This document shows, piece after piece, positions 44,362 through 57,800 of a DNA stretch of 64,000 nucleotides; position 1 is the first letter of the stretch, and each line of letters opens with the position of its first letter. A model generated the notes under the pieces. The model worked only from the letters and a program-made list of their open reading frames with translations, did not search any database and was not told the origin of the DNA. The stretch comes from Branchiostoma floridae. Taxonomy: Eukaryota; Chordata; Leptocardii; Amphioxiformes; Branchiostomatidae. Location: NCBI RefSeq assembly GCF_000003815.2, contig NC_049986.1, forward strand, positions 17,984,993 to 18,048,992, written 5' to 3'. Made by a program: the position numbers and the translations under genes.

Positions 44362-45670
44362 CAGTGGATTTGGGACAACTGTCCCCACCCACAACCTCAC
44401 ATGGCACATCCCGCTTCTGTTTGAAGATTTTTTTAAAGGCAATGATGTTGATGTTGACAAGGAAGTTGGCCATTTGCTGCAGTCTACGTGTACATATACA
44501 TCGCAATGTCATGGTCAATGACTAGCACAATTACCTCTGTGAAAAAAATGTTGCCCAAATTTGAAAGTCAAATGATAGTCACTCACAAATTGAATGAGTA
44601 GTTTGGTCATTGACATTTTTCTTTGTAATATTTTATCCTTAAACATGTGACAATGTCTCAATGATTTAAGAAAAGATGCAGTATTCACACCACATAAAGT
44701 CAGGATTGTACAGCACAATCTAATGCCACCATTTTTTATCTTTACCAAATCTATGAATGCCTTTAATGGTAGCTATAAAAATTATCGTTTGGAATTGTTA
44801 TTTTTGTCATCGTTATTGGGTGGGCTGACTACTCTGTTTTTGTAGCCATGGGCTGAATTGTGAGAAGCTTGCAAAGTGTACAGTAGGAGGGGCTAAATCA
44901 CAAGGGCATGCCATAAGGCACTAACTCATTACCAGTAACCTCAATTGGACTGTCGCTAAACTCTGGAGCGAGCTGCCATTTGGTGCTAACTCAGGTGACC
45001 TCAATGTGACAGCATATTGCCCCAGGTGCAGCCATAGGACTGTAGGTTTTGAACGACTCACACCGGGAAGACCCCTTGTCTTTTCGATAAATGCTGTGGT
45101 TCTTAATGTGCTCGAGGTGTGCTCTCCTCAACACACTCTCCATTTAACGTCCTATCCGAGCAAATGAAAAAAGGATGAATGTGGCAAGACTCAAAGGGAT
45201 ACCATTATTTTATTCAAAACTTTATTGTAAATGGTGTTCTGTAAATAGGTAAAAATATGAAAATTATAAATACAATATTTCTAGACTGAGAAGCACATAT
45301 TTAATTATCTGCCAAAAAGCTGCTAAATAGATAATTATGGTGTCAACATTTTTATTTCACAATGAAACATTGTCTTCTGTGTTACCATATTGTAAATGGT
45401 TGTAATTGTTGTATGATAAAGTATAGATAGTGGCTATATTTAGTTAGATATATTATTAGGACCTAATAGGTCTTCTGTATAGTATACAGAAACTGGGTAC
45501 TGTTTTAGATCTAAAGTGGGTTTGATCCAGAACTTTTATCTTTGTTATTTGACCATGGGAGTTAGCATCATGATACATTTGTACATTGTACATGTACGCT
45601 TGTACTTCATGTGAATTTAGAATACAGAACAGTCTACTAGTCAAGTATTCTAAATCACCCAAGGTACCAT

Positions 45671-45854
45671 TCTCCTACGCAGGGACATCCAACAGCCAAA
45701 CTGCCTGTCTGGATGTGCCCTGCTCTTTCAACCGTCACTCTTAGTTCCTGACCGCCTTGCTTATGAATATTAATGAGGTTACTAAGAGTGACGGTTGAAA
45801 GAGTAGGGTGCATCCAGACAGGCAGTTTGGCTGTTGGATGTCCCTGCGTAGGAG
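45671..45854. mobile_element. Long hairpin element, ~75-bp arms
   Basis: The left arm (ctcctacgcagggacatcca ... cgtcactcttagt) is almost perfectly complementary to the right arm (actaagagtgacg ... tggatgtccctgcgtaggag), with a loop of about 33 bp. Probably a foldback MITE in the C1orf21 3' flank or 3'UTR. Confidence 0.9.
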
Positions 45855-46470
45855 GATGCCAAGGCACCAGCCCAACCAAACCAGGCCACAGGGCAATATT
45901 ATGATGTGGCCTGCGAGAGGGCTGGGACTGAGGGTGATGGGGAATACACAGTGTTTCAAACTTACAGTGTATTTATGTCATACCCACCCAAGGAAACACA
46001 CATTACAAATTATGCTAAATACAACTGTTACAGAAGTTGAGGAAATTTGGAATTTTCGAACAGCCATTCCCATGGCCACATCTAAGTCCAGTATTCAAAT
46101 TTTTGACAACAGCAGTCTTGTTGCATGCATTGTGAATTCAAATAATTCTGTGGAGGCCTGTGTGATAACCCAAGTTATTGCCCAGTACAGAACCCAGGTA
46201 CATGTATGACATAATAAAGGACAACCTCTAGAATATTTCAGTAGCCCTTGTGATTTATACAAGTTGGCCTTTTTCAGCAGCATCTTGTATTTTGATATCA
46301 TGCTGCATGTTACTATTGTATTACAACAATTATTGATATGATTTATCAGTTCCTTTGACAAACTTTAAGATTACGGTATGAATTATGATGATGATTTGAT
46401 GGTCTGGTCACTGTTCACTTCCCCTGCTTGTACACACAAAAATGTACTTGATGAGCACCTAAATTATGCA

Positions 46471-46742
46471 AATAAATTGAATGTTGACTCCCATTGTTTG
46501 GAAGGGGAACTTGTGATTTGGTGCATCTCATGGCAGCGTCTTCTTTGTGTGTGTGTGTGTGTGTATGTTGTACATTCGTAACCTTAGAGATGGCAGACAA
46601 TACTGCATATTTCTCTGTACATTTTCAATTTATCATTATATCCAAGTTTGGGGATAAGGGCAATGTTTAGCTTGAAATAATTATCACAAATTCATTGATA
46701 GAATCAGAACATAAACATACTATGGTTCATAATTGTAATAAA
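46471..46742 (+). promoter_or_regulatory. C1orf21: Candidate polyadenylation signals for C1orf21
   Basis: AATAAA hexamers at 46471-46476 and 46737-46742 are the first clear plus-strand signals after the stop at 44361. They imply a 3'UTR of 2.1-2.4 kb; vertebrate C1orf21 also has a long 3'UTR. More occur near 47.4 and 47.7 kb. Confidence 0.3.
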
Positions 46743-47170
46743 AATATAGGACTTCTGGACATTTCATCAACAGCTTGGTAGAGGAAAGACCCCATGATTC
46801 CTATTTATCTGTCTTGACACAAAAGTTACGTAAAGATCATAGAATGGCATATCTCAGAACACGCTTAATTTGAATGGCTTTATTTTGCTGTTTCTGTACA
46901 GTATTTCACATAATGTGCTTTACAAAACAGGAAGATCCTGCTGTGTCCAGGTCTATTCATCAAAGAAGCCAATAACATTTTACAATCATTATGCATAATA
47001 ATATTGCAAAAAAATAAATAATCAATGCAGCACAATTCTTACATCTTGCATAATATATAATGACATAATTTGCTTGTCATGACTGATATAGGCAACAAAG
47101 AGCATATTAAGTATAACATTTAGCATGACTTCTAGGAGCAACATGTACATGTAAGTTTAACTTAGTTACA

Positions 47171-47365
47171 TCAAAAAGCAGCCACTCAAGCAACTAGAAA
47201 TGATTTTGGAAACGGCCATTTCAGACAGCATCCACTATCTTTTGTCAGTGATACTGTCTGAGCATTTCCAAAATTTGTCACTGACAAAAGATAGTGGATG
47301 GTGTCTGAAATGTCTGTTTCCAAAATCATTTATCCAGTTGCTTGAGTAAATGCTTTTTGACATAT
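47171..47365. mobile_element. Hairpin repeat, second copy of the 2.2-kb family
   Basis: Inverted arms tcaaaaagcagccactcaag and ttgagtaaatgctttttga, with inner arms ctatcttttgtcagtga / tcactgacaaaagatag. Similar in order and sequence to 2210-2395. Confidence 0.85.
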
Positions 47366-48704
47366 CTTATTATCTGGATGTCTAACCTTCATTGACCTAC
47401 CTCATCAATAAAGTTTTTAACACTCACATATTTCATTTTCAAATTGTTTAACATTTTCCCAAATTGTTTAACATTTTCCAGCTAGCTTGGCTACAAACTA
47501 ATTCTCAAGAGATAAAACTAAAACAGACACTTATTACATTGGCTGACACTATACTCAAAACCTACAAATGTAGCTGCAGCATAATACTAGTAGCTTATAA
47601 ACTTACTTTATTTGGCACATGCAACTATATGTTTATTGCATCTTATGCACTTTACATGTAAGCTGCTTGGGAATCTAGAACCACAATAAAATATAGACTG
47701 GAGATCTGAAAATCATTTCAAATATCACCAAGAAAGGAAATAGTTTGACAAATGTAGTCTTCGGTGTCACAGTGTGAGGACTCCTTGTCACATTTACATG
47801 AAATATACATTACACTTACAGTTCCATGAAACAACTATTACCTTATATAAAATCGATAACAAATAGGCAACTAATTAAGGATAATATTACTTATAAGTGA
47901 CAATGTTGGCACAGTATTAAGCTTTCATACAGTTAATAGTGTGTGCAATATCTGTCTTCTGTCCCATTGGTTTTACATGCATCCTCCTGTGAATACTACT
48001 GACCACACCAACACCTCAAGGTCAATCTCCTGTGAGCTAGAAATAGCAATGAGATCACCTTAAAGGTTCACAAATTTGACATGATTGAGTGATACATATA
48101 GCTGTGATCACAGGATAAATTCAAAAGAGTAAATGTTTTTGTAAATGTACAAAAATGTAGATTTTATCCTATCAAAAGTTTGTAGGCTAACAACGGCATT
48201 AACAGCTGGGACTGAGATGTCTCAACATGCCTTTGGCACAACTACTTGCAACAGTTCCTTCTTCATGTAGATTGTGAATCATGTAACAAAAGACACTGTG
48301 TTACGTTACATCGCATTGGATTCCTAACTGTGTTACTTGCAACATTTCTATTCTGTCTAAGACTATATTTTGTAAAGCTTTCTTCCAAGTTAATAACCCT
48401 GTACTGCACATAATAAGTCTTAACATATCAACTGCACACTTAAGAACAAGTATTCAAGTAACTGATCAATGTACATTTAACAACATAGTATTAGTCAAAA
48501 CAATTTGCATCATTTGCAAAGGTCGCAGTTGCAGCACAGTTGCAACTATGTACTAAACCTTTTATATTTACTTAGAGAGCATTCATCCTCAAATTACTTT
48601 GAATTTCTTAAAATCTCTCCTTTGTTCTAGAAGGTACAATACAATACTCTTTCAAAAACTAATACTGTAACTGAGTTTCTGAATGAGCATTGTGGCTAAA
48701 AGAT

Positions 48705-48710
48705 TTTATT
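48705..48710 (-). promoter_or_regulatory. Candidate polyadenylation signal for the TBC/WD40 gene
   Basis: AATAAA on the minus strand, 167 bases past the stop codon at 48877-48879. It is the nearest such hexamer and would give a short 3'UTR. Confidence 0.4.
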
Positions 48711-48876
48711 TACAGTACAGTACTGTAAAAGTGCATGTAAACTAAGTGTATTATCAAAACTGAAATATTTAGTTTTCACAACTGTTACAATTATCTATAG
48801 ATCATCGATATAACTTTTACAACTCTTCACTGGCAGTGCCTCGTGGAGCACACTCATAATGATGAGTGTTATCTGA

Positions 48877-51800
48877 TCACAGGAGAGTGACCTGCTCAAG
48901 GTGGTCCCCAGAAATGCTGGAGAAATGTTCATTTGACTCCGTCAATGCAGATGCTGTAGTTGTCTTGCTGAAGAGTGGTGGTACTTCCCTAACAGCTTCA
49001 CTGGTCCAGACCTAATGAAAAAACAATAATCAAATTCAAAAAATCAAAGAATCCACTAATCAAGTACTACAAAAAAAGCTACCATTAACCTTACCATTAA
49101 CCTCATGCTGTGATTGCAACAATTAGGAGATGACAGACTTCATTTCCTCAATACTTTCTGGTTCTTCAAATCCCACAAATTCGCACACGCACAGATAAAC
49201 AGAAGGATTTCTTACTACTTTCTGGCCTTCTACTTTCTGACACACACACACACACAGACTACATTTGTACACACATACACACAAACACACACTACACACA
49301 CAAAAAAACAAAGGCAAGATTTAAAACAATGCTACACTCCCTTGAGGTATAGCGACTGTGTATAGCATCTTACCTGATCATGCCGTGTCCATTTCAGCAC
49401 AGTACACTGTTCCCCCAGGCTCCCCGCACAGCTGAGGATCACTGTGTCCTCCTGGTCACCACTGCACAAAACACAGTACAAGGGTGTTACAGCCAACTTC
49501 CGAACAATCTCTAACTTACCATGTCTTAGATTATCCCGTGTCTAGTGACTCATTGGCCAACAAGACATCTCCACTCAGAGGAATTTGGGGCTAACTAGAT
49601 AGAATAAATCCAAATAGACGCTTTATTGACAAGACAAGTGACTTTCATATAGTCGGCTATAAACTACAAAACAGGGTTACAGAATAGATTTTAAGATTTT
49701 GTACTAAGTAAGCAATATAGGACAATATTAGAAGTAAAACATACCAAACTACCACCAGGGCTCTGATAGGGCGATCTGATACTCTCGTCTTGCTCTTCAG
49801 TCTCAAGTCATACTGGAAGGTCAGGTCCTCCCTGCTGGAGAATACTGAACTTTCCCTGGAAGCTTCCACACTCAGCCGATCTTTACTTTCCCCTGTGTAG
49901 TAGTCAGCAACTGCCTGGTCCCCTAGTGGAACTGGCGGCGGCGGCTCGTTGTCCGGTTCATCGATGATGCACCATGACCCCCGGCTAGAGTTCATGCTCT
50001 TGTTGCGCATGTGGTAGGGGATTGCTGACATTTCTGTACATGTACCTCTCTCTGGTTTCCCATCAGAATCCGTGTGACTGTCCAATGACTGCTGAGGGGA
50101 TGCCATCTCAGCAGACCGTAGCATCATGTAGCTTTGCTGAACGTCTACTACAGGCTGTTTCTGGGGAGGCGGATGACTAGAATCTGGCTTACTGTCAATC
50201 AGACCAGACCACAGGTCCATCAGGGACGACCGTCGAACATTGTTCTGCACAGGCTCTGCGACATTTGTTTCAGACTCTAGAACACTAGTGCTCTTTCTTC
50301 TTCCTTCAGGGCTTCTCCTGAAGCTGTCCTGTTGGTCGCACTGGTTGACGTGGTTGGACTGAGTCGTGCTGAAGCTCACAGGTCCTTTGTGTTTGAAACT
50401 ACTGACTGGAATGTTGTCACAGAAGAAGTCATCCTCGTTGTCTTCAGATCCAAGGGGTGTCATTTCCAGTGGTACTTGCTCAATGGTTGACATCCTCCGT
50501 GTAGTGGATGGGACAACAGGAACGCTAAGGGTGTCATCCTTACTGCTGATGCCATTGGGGACATCTGGTGAGTCATCTTGCTCGGTTTCAAGCGTGAACT
50601 GGAGGAAGCCATTGTCATTTGTTCCATACCCACTAGAAGTGGAGTAAGTTCTACTGTTCCTCTGGGAAGACAGTGAGGACTCTGCCTCTGAGAATGCCTG
50701 GCTCAGCCTGTGGGCATTCGTATTTACTTCCTTTGCTGGACTCAAAGACCCATTGGACTCGACAGTCAAGTTTGCTTCCTTCAGAAGCTGCGCTAGAACA
50801 CTGGATTCTTCAGTCGTCGGTTCCCTATATATTGCACTTGATTCATCACAGGCAACACTTTCTCTGATTACATCATCAACTTGCGTGCACTCAGCGTCAC
50901 CATTTCTGCTTATCTCATCACTTTGTGAGTGGTTGACATCCACTTTGGTGATGGAGGTACCATCCACCGTCCACCCACTGACTGCCTCACTTCCTAACTC
51001 CAGATCCTCAGACATGCTGTTCAACAACTCTTCGTTTGAGAAGCGTCTTGTGCTGGAGATTCGCCGTCTAGCGAGGCTCGCTTGGGAAATCGTCTCGTCG
51101 CCAAGGCGCTGCGAGCCGGGCTGATCCTGGGCAGGTGTGACCTCAGGGTCGATGACATCGTAAACAATGACATCTCCTGCACCTGTCCCTACCCACAATT
51201 CCTTCCTGTAGGAGAGGATTGCTGTGACCCTTGATGCATTGAAATGGCATTCCTCCCACTGGAAAAGGAGAAAATACAAATAACTGAGTGTATTGCTCAA
51301 ACCTGAAATGAAAAAGTTCCTTTCTATCTTAATTTCTGAGCATATACATCAACACTATACATAAGACACATTTGATATTAAGCCTTCAGAAAGTATAGAG
51401 CAATGGAAAAGCAAACTTGTTATTTGTCTGTAACAGTTACATGTATTTGTATACAATGGCCATGCAAATGCCCAGTCCACATGCACCTTTAGTAAAGGCC
51501 TAACAGGCTTGAAGAGAAAGGGGCAGCATGGGGCCACAAAGGAGTCCAGTCTAAGCTGTTGATGTGATAAGATCTCTAACAAAATCACTCACAGGGTTTT
51601 ACTTTTAGGAGTAGGGAAGTTTTAATATCTTCTAAGCTTACACTGTGTTACAGCCCATAGCACTGACTAATAGTCTAACAGCACTATGTACTATGACATG
51701 CAAGTTTCAGACTCTGATTTCTGTAACCACTACATACATGTAAGCTTTGATTACTGCAGGTAAAAGACAGAGCCTATTGAGAGAGAGCAAACAGCTTTCC

Positions 51801-54800
51801 CAGCTAGACCTGGAGAGGAATAGAGTTGAGCATGAAAAACTAGTAAGAACAGATCTATACACTGAGTGTAATTTAGATCAGGTACTTTACAACATGCACC
51901 CTTAGCAAAATACAGCAAAGACTTGTATGGTCATGTTACGTTGCATTGACCCTTAAGTTATCCTTCTACTACATGGTACTGTTGAAAGGAGAAAAACATC
52001 TCACACCTGAAAAGTGCAACCCTCAACCAAGAGGTAATGGTTACTAACAAACTACATGTATTACACAATTACTTATTCTGTTGTTTCACTACAAGATATA
52101 ATGAGCTCCACAAAATGAGACAGACAATGTAATCATTTTTGGTAGCATAAGAGACTGAGGTACATGGGAAAAACTGAACCCAGTCTCTTCAGTTTCATCC
52201 TCTGCTGACATTTTCCACCTACATTTTTGGATGTGGTGTGGGAGTTGGTGCTGACATCATACAGGATGGAGCATGTGAAGGTCTGCGTGTCCCACAGCTC
52301 AACAATGGACGATCCCCGGATGGACACCCACACACCCTGCTCCCCCCTCACCAGGTGGGAGATGTGGTCGCTTCCATCCAGGGAGACTTGGAACACCACC
52401 AGGGAATCCAGGGAGCTGGGATGTACAGTGAATCATTATGAAACAAACAATACCAGAGGGTTTGCTGTAGTATGTTAGAATGCTGTTAGAATGCTGCCAG
52501 AAGGCCCACCATTATCAAGTTTTTGTTTTCCCAGTCTCTATCCTGACCTACCAAATATCATACAGATACATCCACATCTTTTTGAGTTATGCTGTCCACA
52601 AACCCATAGACTCACACCCAAACAGCACCATGAAATATAAATTTAAGTCCCAACTAAGCTTTGCATCTTGTGTATCTTACTATCTGGATATCTACCCTTA
52701 ATTGACAACTAAAAGACTGTTAGAGTTGAGAAAATAACCTACTTAGCATTGAGCACAGCCACCCTGTTGCCACATGTGCACCACAGTTGGTCTTCCACCA
52801 AGGCCACACAGGTGACCGGGTGTCTGCCTACTGGGATGTACACCGGCTCTGTCACTGGACCCCGCACACCCAAGTCCTGGACAAACACAAGAAATGTTTA
52901 TGGTAATTATCTGCTATCTAACACTGTGCAACAAACTGAATGATAAGTGGAAGAAGGAGTGGGCTTTGTAGAAGTTTTCAGACATTCTCCATGTGGCAGG
53001 TGGTGGGTGAAACATTAAAAAAACATATGTTAAGCACACCCAAGTCCTGAAGAGACACAAGCAATGTTAATTCATAATAGTTATACCCAGTGCAACAGCC
53101 AAGTGGGTAGAGTGTTTGCCATGTATTCAAATTGAGAGAGACAATACAGGAATGCACTGTCTCCCAATAGGACTAACTGTTTTATTTCAGCACAATTGAG
53201 AACTTAATTCTTGGAGATTTTGCATTTGAACAAGGAAATATTCATTGTAAAATAGAATACTTATGTGTCGATGATTAAAATTTCCATCTTGAAGATCTAC
53301 TTGCTCACAAAGTATTACTTTTTAAAAGATCAAAACATCAAATAAAGCACCTTGGTTTTTTTTACTGTATCTGTCCATGGTGCTGAAATGCCATCCACTG
53401 GTTGTTATGTTATAATCATCTGGTGTATTTTGCCAGCAAGTAGGTACCCAAATTATGAGTAATGCGGCTGTTTAACGTGGTCGAGGCACCTCCTTGAGCA
53501 AGGGACCCGTTTTACGTCCCTCCCGGAAGACAATTTAGTAGAAAGCTTCGTGAGGCTACAGCAATCCAGACTTCCTTGGTTATGTTATGGATGCCCCTGT
53601 AGCTAAACTGGTAGCAGCCTCACAACTGAGCTCCTGGTTCTAACTAGTTAGTAAAGTCTTGTCTTGAAATGGTGGTCCACTGTTTGCCTCTCATCAGTTA
53701 AAAGGAATAAGATGAAGCAGGGATCAAAATACTTTTCTCATGGTATATGCAAAAGTGCAAGTTGGCAAAAATTTTATGTGCACTTTGAAAAATTTACATG
53801 CAAAATACAACTTATGACCAGTGACGATCCCCATTAGCCAAAAAAAGGCACCAGGTATTTTCAACATGCAGGATTGCAAGTTCAGAATATTTTTACGTGC
53901 AAATCTCGAAAACTACGTGCAAATTGCAAGTTAAGTATGTGTATTTCGAACCCTGTTAAGGCAGAACATTTTGCTCAAACGTACCTCCATAACAGCAATA
54001 TGCCCATCAGCCAGGGCAGCATACACGTGTGTGTTTGAGGGAGGAACTGCCAGATCCAGCACAGTGTCGTTCAGCTTCATTCTCCACACCTCCAGTCTGA
54101 ACAAGCAGAAAAGTAAAATAAAACAGAATGGAAAAAATACTTCTTACTACTGCACCAACTGCAATTTAAGCTATGCATCAACAAAAAACATAACACATAA
54201 TATAGTATGCACAGTATGCAAATTGAATGCAAAAAATATTATGTCAAAACATATATGAGAAAGTGAAAGAATAAAGCAATTGATAGGAAAAGATTTTCCA
54301 GTTTGAACATGAATTACATGTACAAGGAAAATGAAATAGAAATAATGAAAAAGAATAAAGCAGAATGCATAATGCAAATATCTTACAACTGCAAAAAACG
54401 GCCAATAACCAAAATAAAATTGTGATTTATACATAGAAGTGGTACAAGTACATGCATAATAATGACATTTTAATGTAAACAGTGCATACATACTTTGAGG
54501 CTGTGCTGTAAGCATACAGATGTGAGTTCAACGTGCCGACCAGCATAGTTCCACCACTCTCCAACTGGAGGCCATGGCAGCACATCACACGGGAGTCAAC
54601 CTGCAGGACACCATTAAGCATCTTGCATTTACTATATACTAGTATTTTAATGGATAAACTAAATCTTTAGTGCCTTATACTCACATCTAAACAATCATAT
54701 CATCTGATAGTATGTCATCACCAGCCAAATTACAATGGACCGTTCTCGTTGAACACCATAAGCCCGGTCCCTGACAGAGGGTTCTATTTGCTTGTTCATT

Positions 54801-57800
54801 ACGGTGTTTGACAGCAATGGTCTATTCCACTATTCATCAAACAGCAACAGACAGTCTTAATGTGTTTTTTCTCAAGGGATAATGAAGAGTGATTATAGAC
54901 AAAGGAAATACAATGTATGTTGAAGTCCTTATTTACCAAGATGTCCATATTCTGCATGGTGCAGGTGCCTGCGTCCACCTCACAGATCTCTGCACTGTTG
55001 TGTTCACAGGCACACATCCAGGCTTTACCTGTGGTGAGCAAAATATACACTGTGTATAGATTTATGTTTAGATGTGATTGGGACAATTGACCCTCTACCA
55101 GCTTTGCCCAGTTAACTCAGCCCAATGCACCTCTCACTTAAACATGTGGATTCACAGACAACAACACCAATTAACCTTCAGCACACAGAAGAACCCGTTT
55201 GGCTACCAATTTTTTATAAGATTAGGAATCTATGAGATTAGGAAGCAGGAAGAAGTTGATGCTTTTCCAGCCCCAACTGTCCATTAAAAGCTAGAGCTAT
55301 CATCACCAGACAAGTGTTACCAGGACTTACAACACCTGTATTGGGTGTAAGATTCCAAAACTGTGCTGTTGTACAGTAACAGGCATAAGGCACCTGAAAT
55401 GGTTACATCTGAGGTTTAGACATTGTATCTTTGTATGTTTTTTTGGTGTTACATACAAGCAACATACACAATATTAATCTAATGGTATCATTAATATATA
55501 TATTAATGCCATTACATGATCATAATATTTTGAAAACCAGCCTGACCATGTGTAGTGGCAGCGGCACACTCCACCATCAGCTGACCCTCTCCCATGGACC
55601 GTTCCAGCTGGCGCATCTGATCCAGCTGAAAAAAAGTTGATAATATATTATTATAGAAAAACAGGAAGATTCAGATTACAGTCATTCAGATCTGGTGCAA
55701 ACCATCAACACACAAATGGACAGTGTTAACTTCAATGATTAAGAACTGGCTTACTCCGATTTAACATTCATTGCCCTGACAACAAAAATTCTGAGCAACT
55801 TTTGGACTTAAGAAAGGTTGATTTTATTTCACTATGGAGCAATACACCATGAGAGGAAACGACAGGAGGGAGAGGCCATGTTTCCCGTCTCAACTTGCGT
55901 ATCATTACAAGTGTATATGCGGAATTCAAGGGCACAACACTGAAAGAAAGGAGTCCTCTCTCCAATAGTCTGCTTGAAGAGGCTTTGGGGTGCTTTATTA
56001 TTGAAAATTCTGCCACCAGAGTTAAAATGTCTACTGACTGAATCAACACCATCACCAAATTAACACTGTAAGACAACAGAGGTTACAGGAGACCAAGGAA
56101 ATGGTTGGAATGTGTTAGGACCAAGGAAATCCTGGTTGGAATGAAGGAGAGACATCAAAATGTGCGGTCTAACTAGGGTGAGCCCGCTGGACACAGCCGT
56201 GTAGAAGCGCAGTGTAAAGACTAGACAACTGCTGCCAACCCATGTCAGGGACCCCAGCAGCAGTGCACGTATAATCAAATACTGGATATTACTAAAATTC
56301 TGATCCAAAACATGACTGACCAGTCTGTCTCTCTCATCCTCAGCCTCCCTGTACTTCTCCTGCCTTGAGAAGGAGTCCTTGATGGTCTGTCTGTAGTACG
56401 CCTGCTTGGTCTGGATGTTGGCTCGCCGAGGGAACGGCTGGAGACCTTCAAAAGCAATCTGGACGTCAAGAAAACATTTTTGAAAATTAGTGTCATATAG
56501 CCAGATGTCATTGACGAGCCAGAAGTAACCATTCTACATTGGTTGTGATGTTGCAATATCATAGAAGTACCACAGGTGGTGAATTATGAATCTCAAGTGG
56601 TTAGTTACTACAATAACTGACTCATTTGACCATGTTAATGAGGCTTCAGAGAGTTAACAGCATGAGTCGTAAATGTTTCAAGCTGTGATACTTTCTCTGT
56701 AAAGAAAGCATTCACATTTAAGTAAAACTAGATTTTCATCTAACTTACATTTATTTGTTATTTTATTCAGTTACCAGTCTCAAAGTCCTTCCACAGCAAC
56801 AGCCCTTTCCTCTAACTGCCAAACTATAGAACTCACTTGGTGACAACTGTTTCCTCCTATATACAATTTTCAAGCCTTCAACACCAATGTTCACCGCTAT
56901 CTCCTTGCATAATAATTTCCACGACTATCAAATTATTTCATTGCCCAGATGTGGTCAAATGGCTTTGCATAAACAAACATTTTCAAAAAGTCTTCAAGTT
57001 TCAGCAGTCACTTTGTATCCGATAACCTCTGTACCTGGTCTACTGCATGTAAGTGTGCCTCCTGCCAGGATTTAAGGGCTTGGTAGTCAGTGTTTGATTA
57101 TGTCATCTTTTATTAGTCTTAATCTGTATCCATTGTATTTTTATGTCGGGGCGAGGGATAGCAAAGGTGCCACTTCTTGTTCTCTTGCCCCTTCTACTTA
57201 GTTTTGTAAGCAGACTCACCAGAGCCAGCCCCTCCACATCATACGTGACCTTGGCCATGGACTTCATGTACTTCATGACGGACAGGCTGTCCTCCCGGGA
57301 CAGGATGGCCTCCTCGTGAAGCTTTAGGATGGCCAGCGAGAACCTGAACAGCACCTTTGGACCTTCCACAAGAAAACAGTCCCAGATTCGCAGCAGAGTC
57401 TGTGGAAAGTAGAGTTCTAGGTTTACTGAGTTGTACATTAAAGCCTGATCACACTCTTTTTCTACTTCAACAGTATGAGAAAGAAGATACATTGTACATC
57501 TCTATATGAGTAACAGCTTCAGGATGGCCTGGGAGAACATGAACAGGACCTTTGGACCTTCCACGAGAAAACAGTCCCAGATTCGCAGCAGAGTCTGGTG
57601 GGAGTAGAGAAAAGACAGGGTTTACTGAGTTGTACATTTAAGAATGGCTTCCTCATGCAGCTTTGGGATGGCCAGGGAGAACCGGAAAAGGGCCTTTGGA
57701 CCTTCTACGAGAAAACAGTCCCAGATTTGCAACAGAGTCTGTGGGAAAGAAGTGAACTGGGTTTACTGAGTTGTACATTTAGGCCTAAATACACTCTGAG

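Larger units (their letters stand above)
44362..48704. other. Convergent intergenic region / 3'UTRs
   Basis: Lies between the C1orf21 stop (plus) and the TBC-gene polyadenylation candidate (minus), so the genes are tail to tail. It contains the 45.67-45.85 kb hairpin element, a (GT)n run near 46.55 kb, the hairpin at 47.17-47.37 kb and several AATAAA hexamers. No coding sequence supported. Confidence 0.5.

Noticed and set aside
50366-51124. Plus-strand ORFs of 64-123 codons
   Set aside because: Antisense shadows of the 1.5-kb TBC-gene exon.
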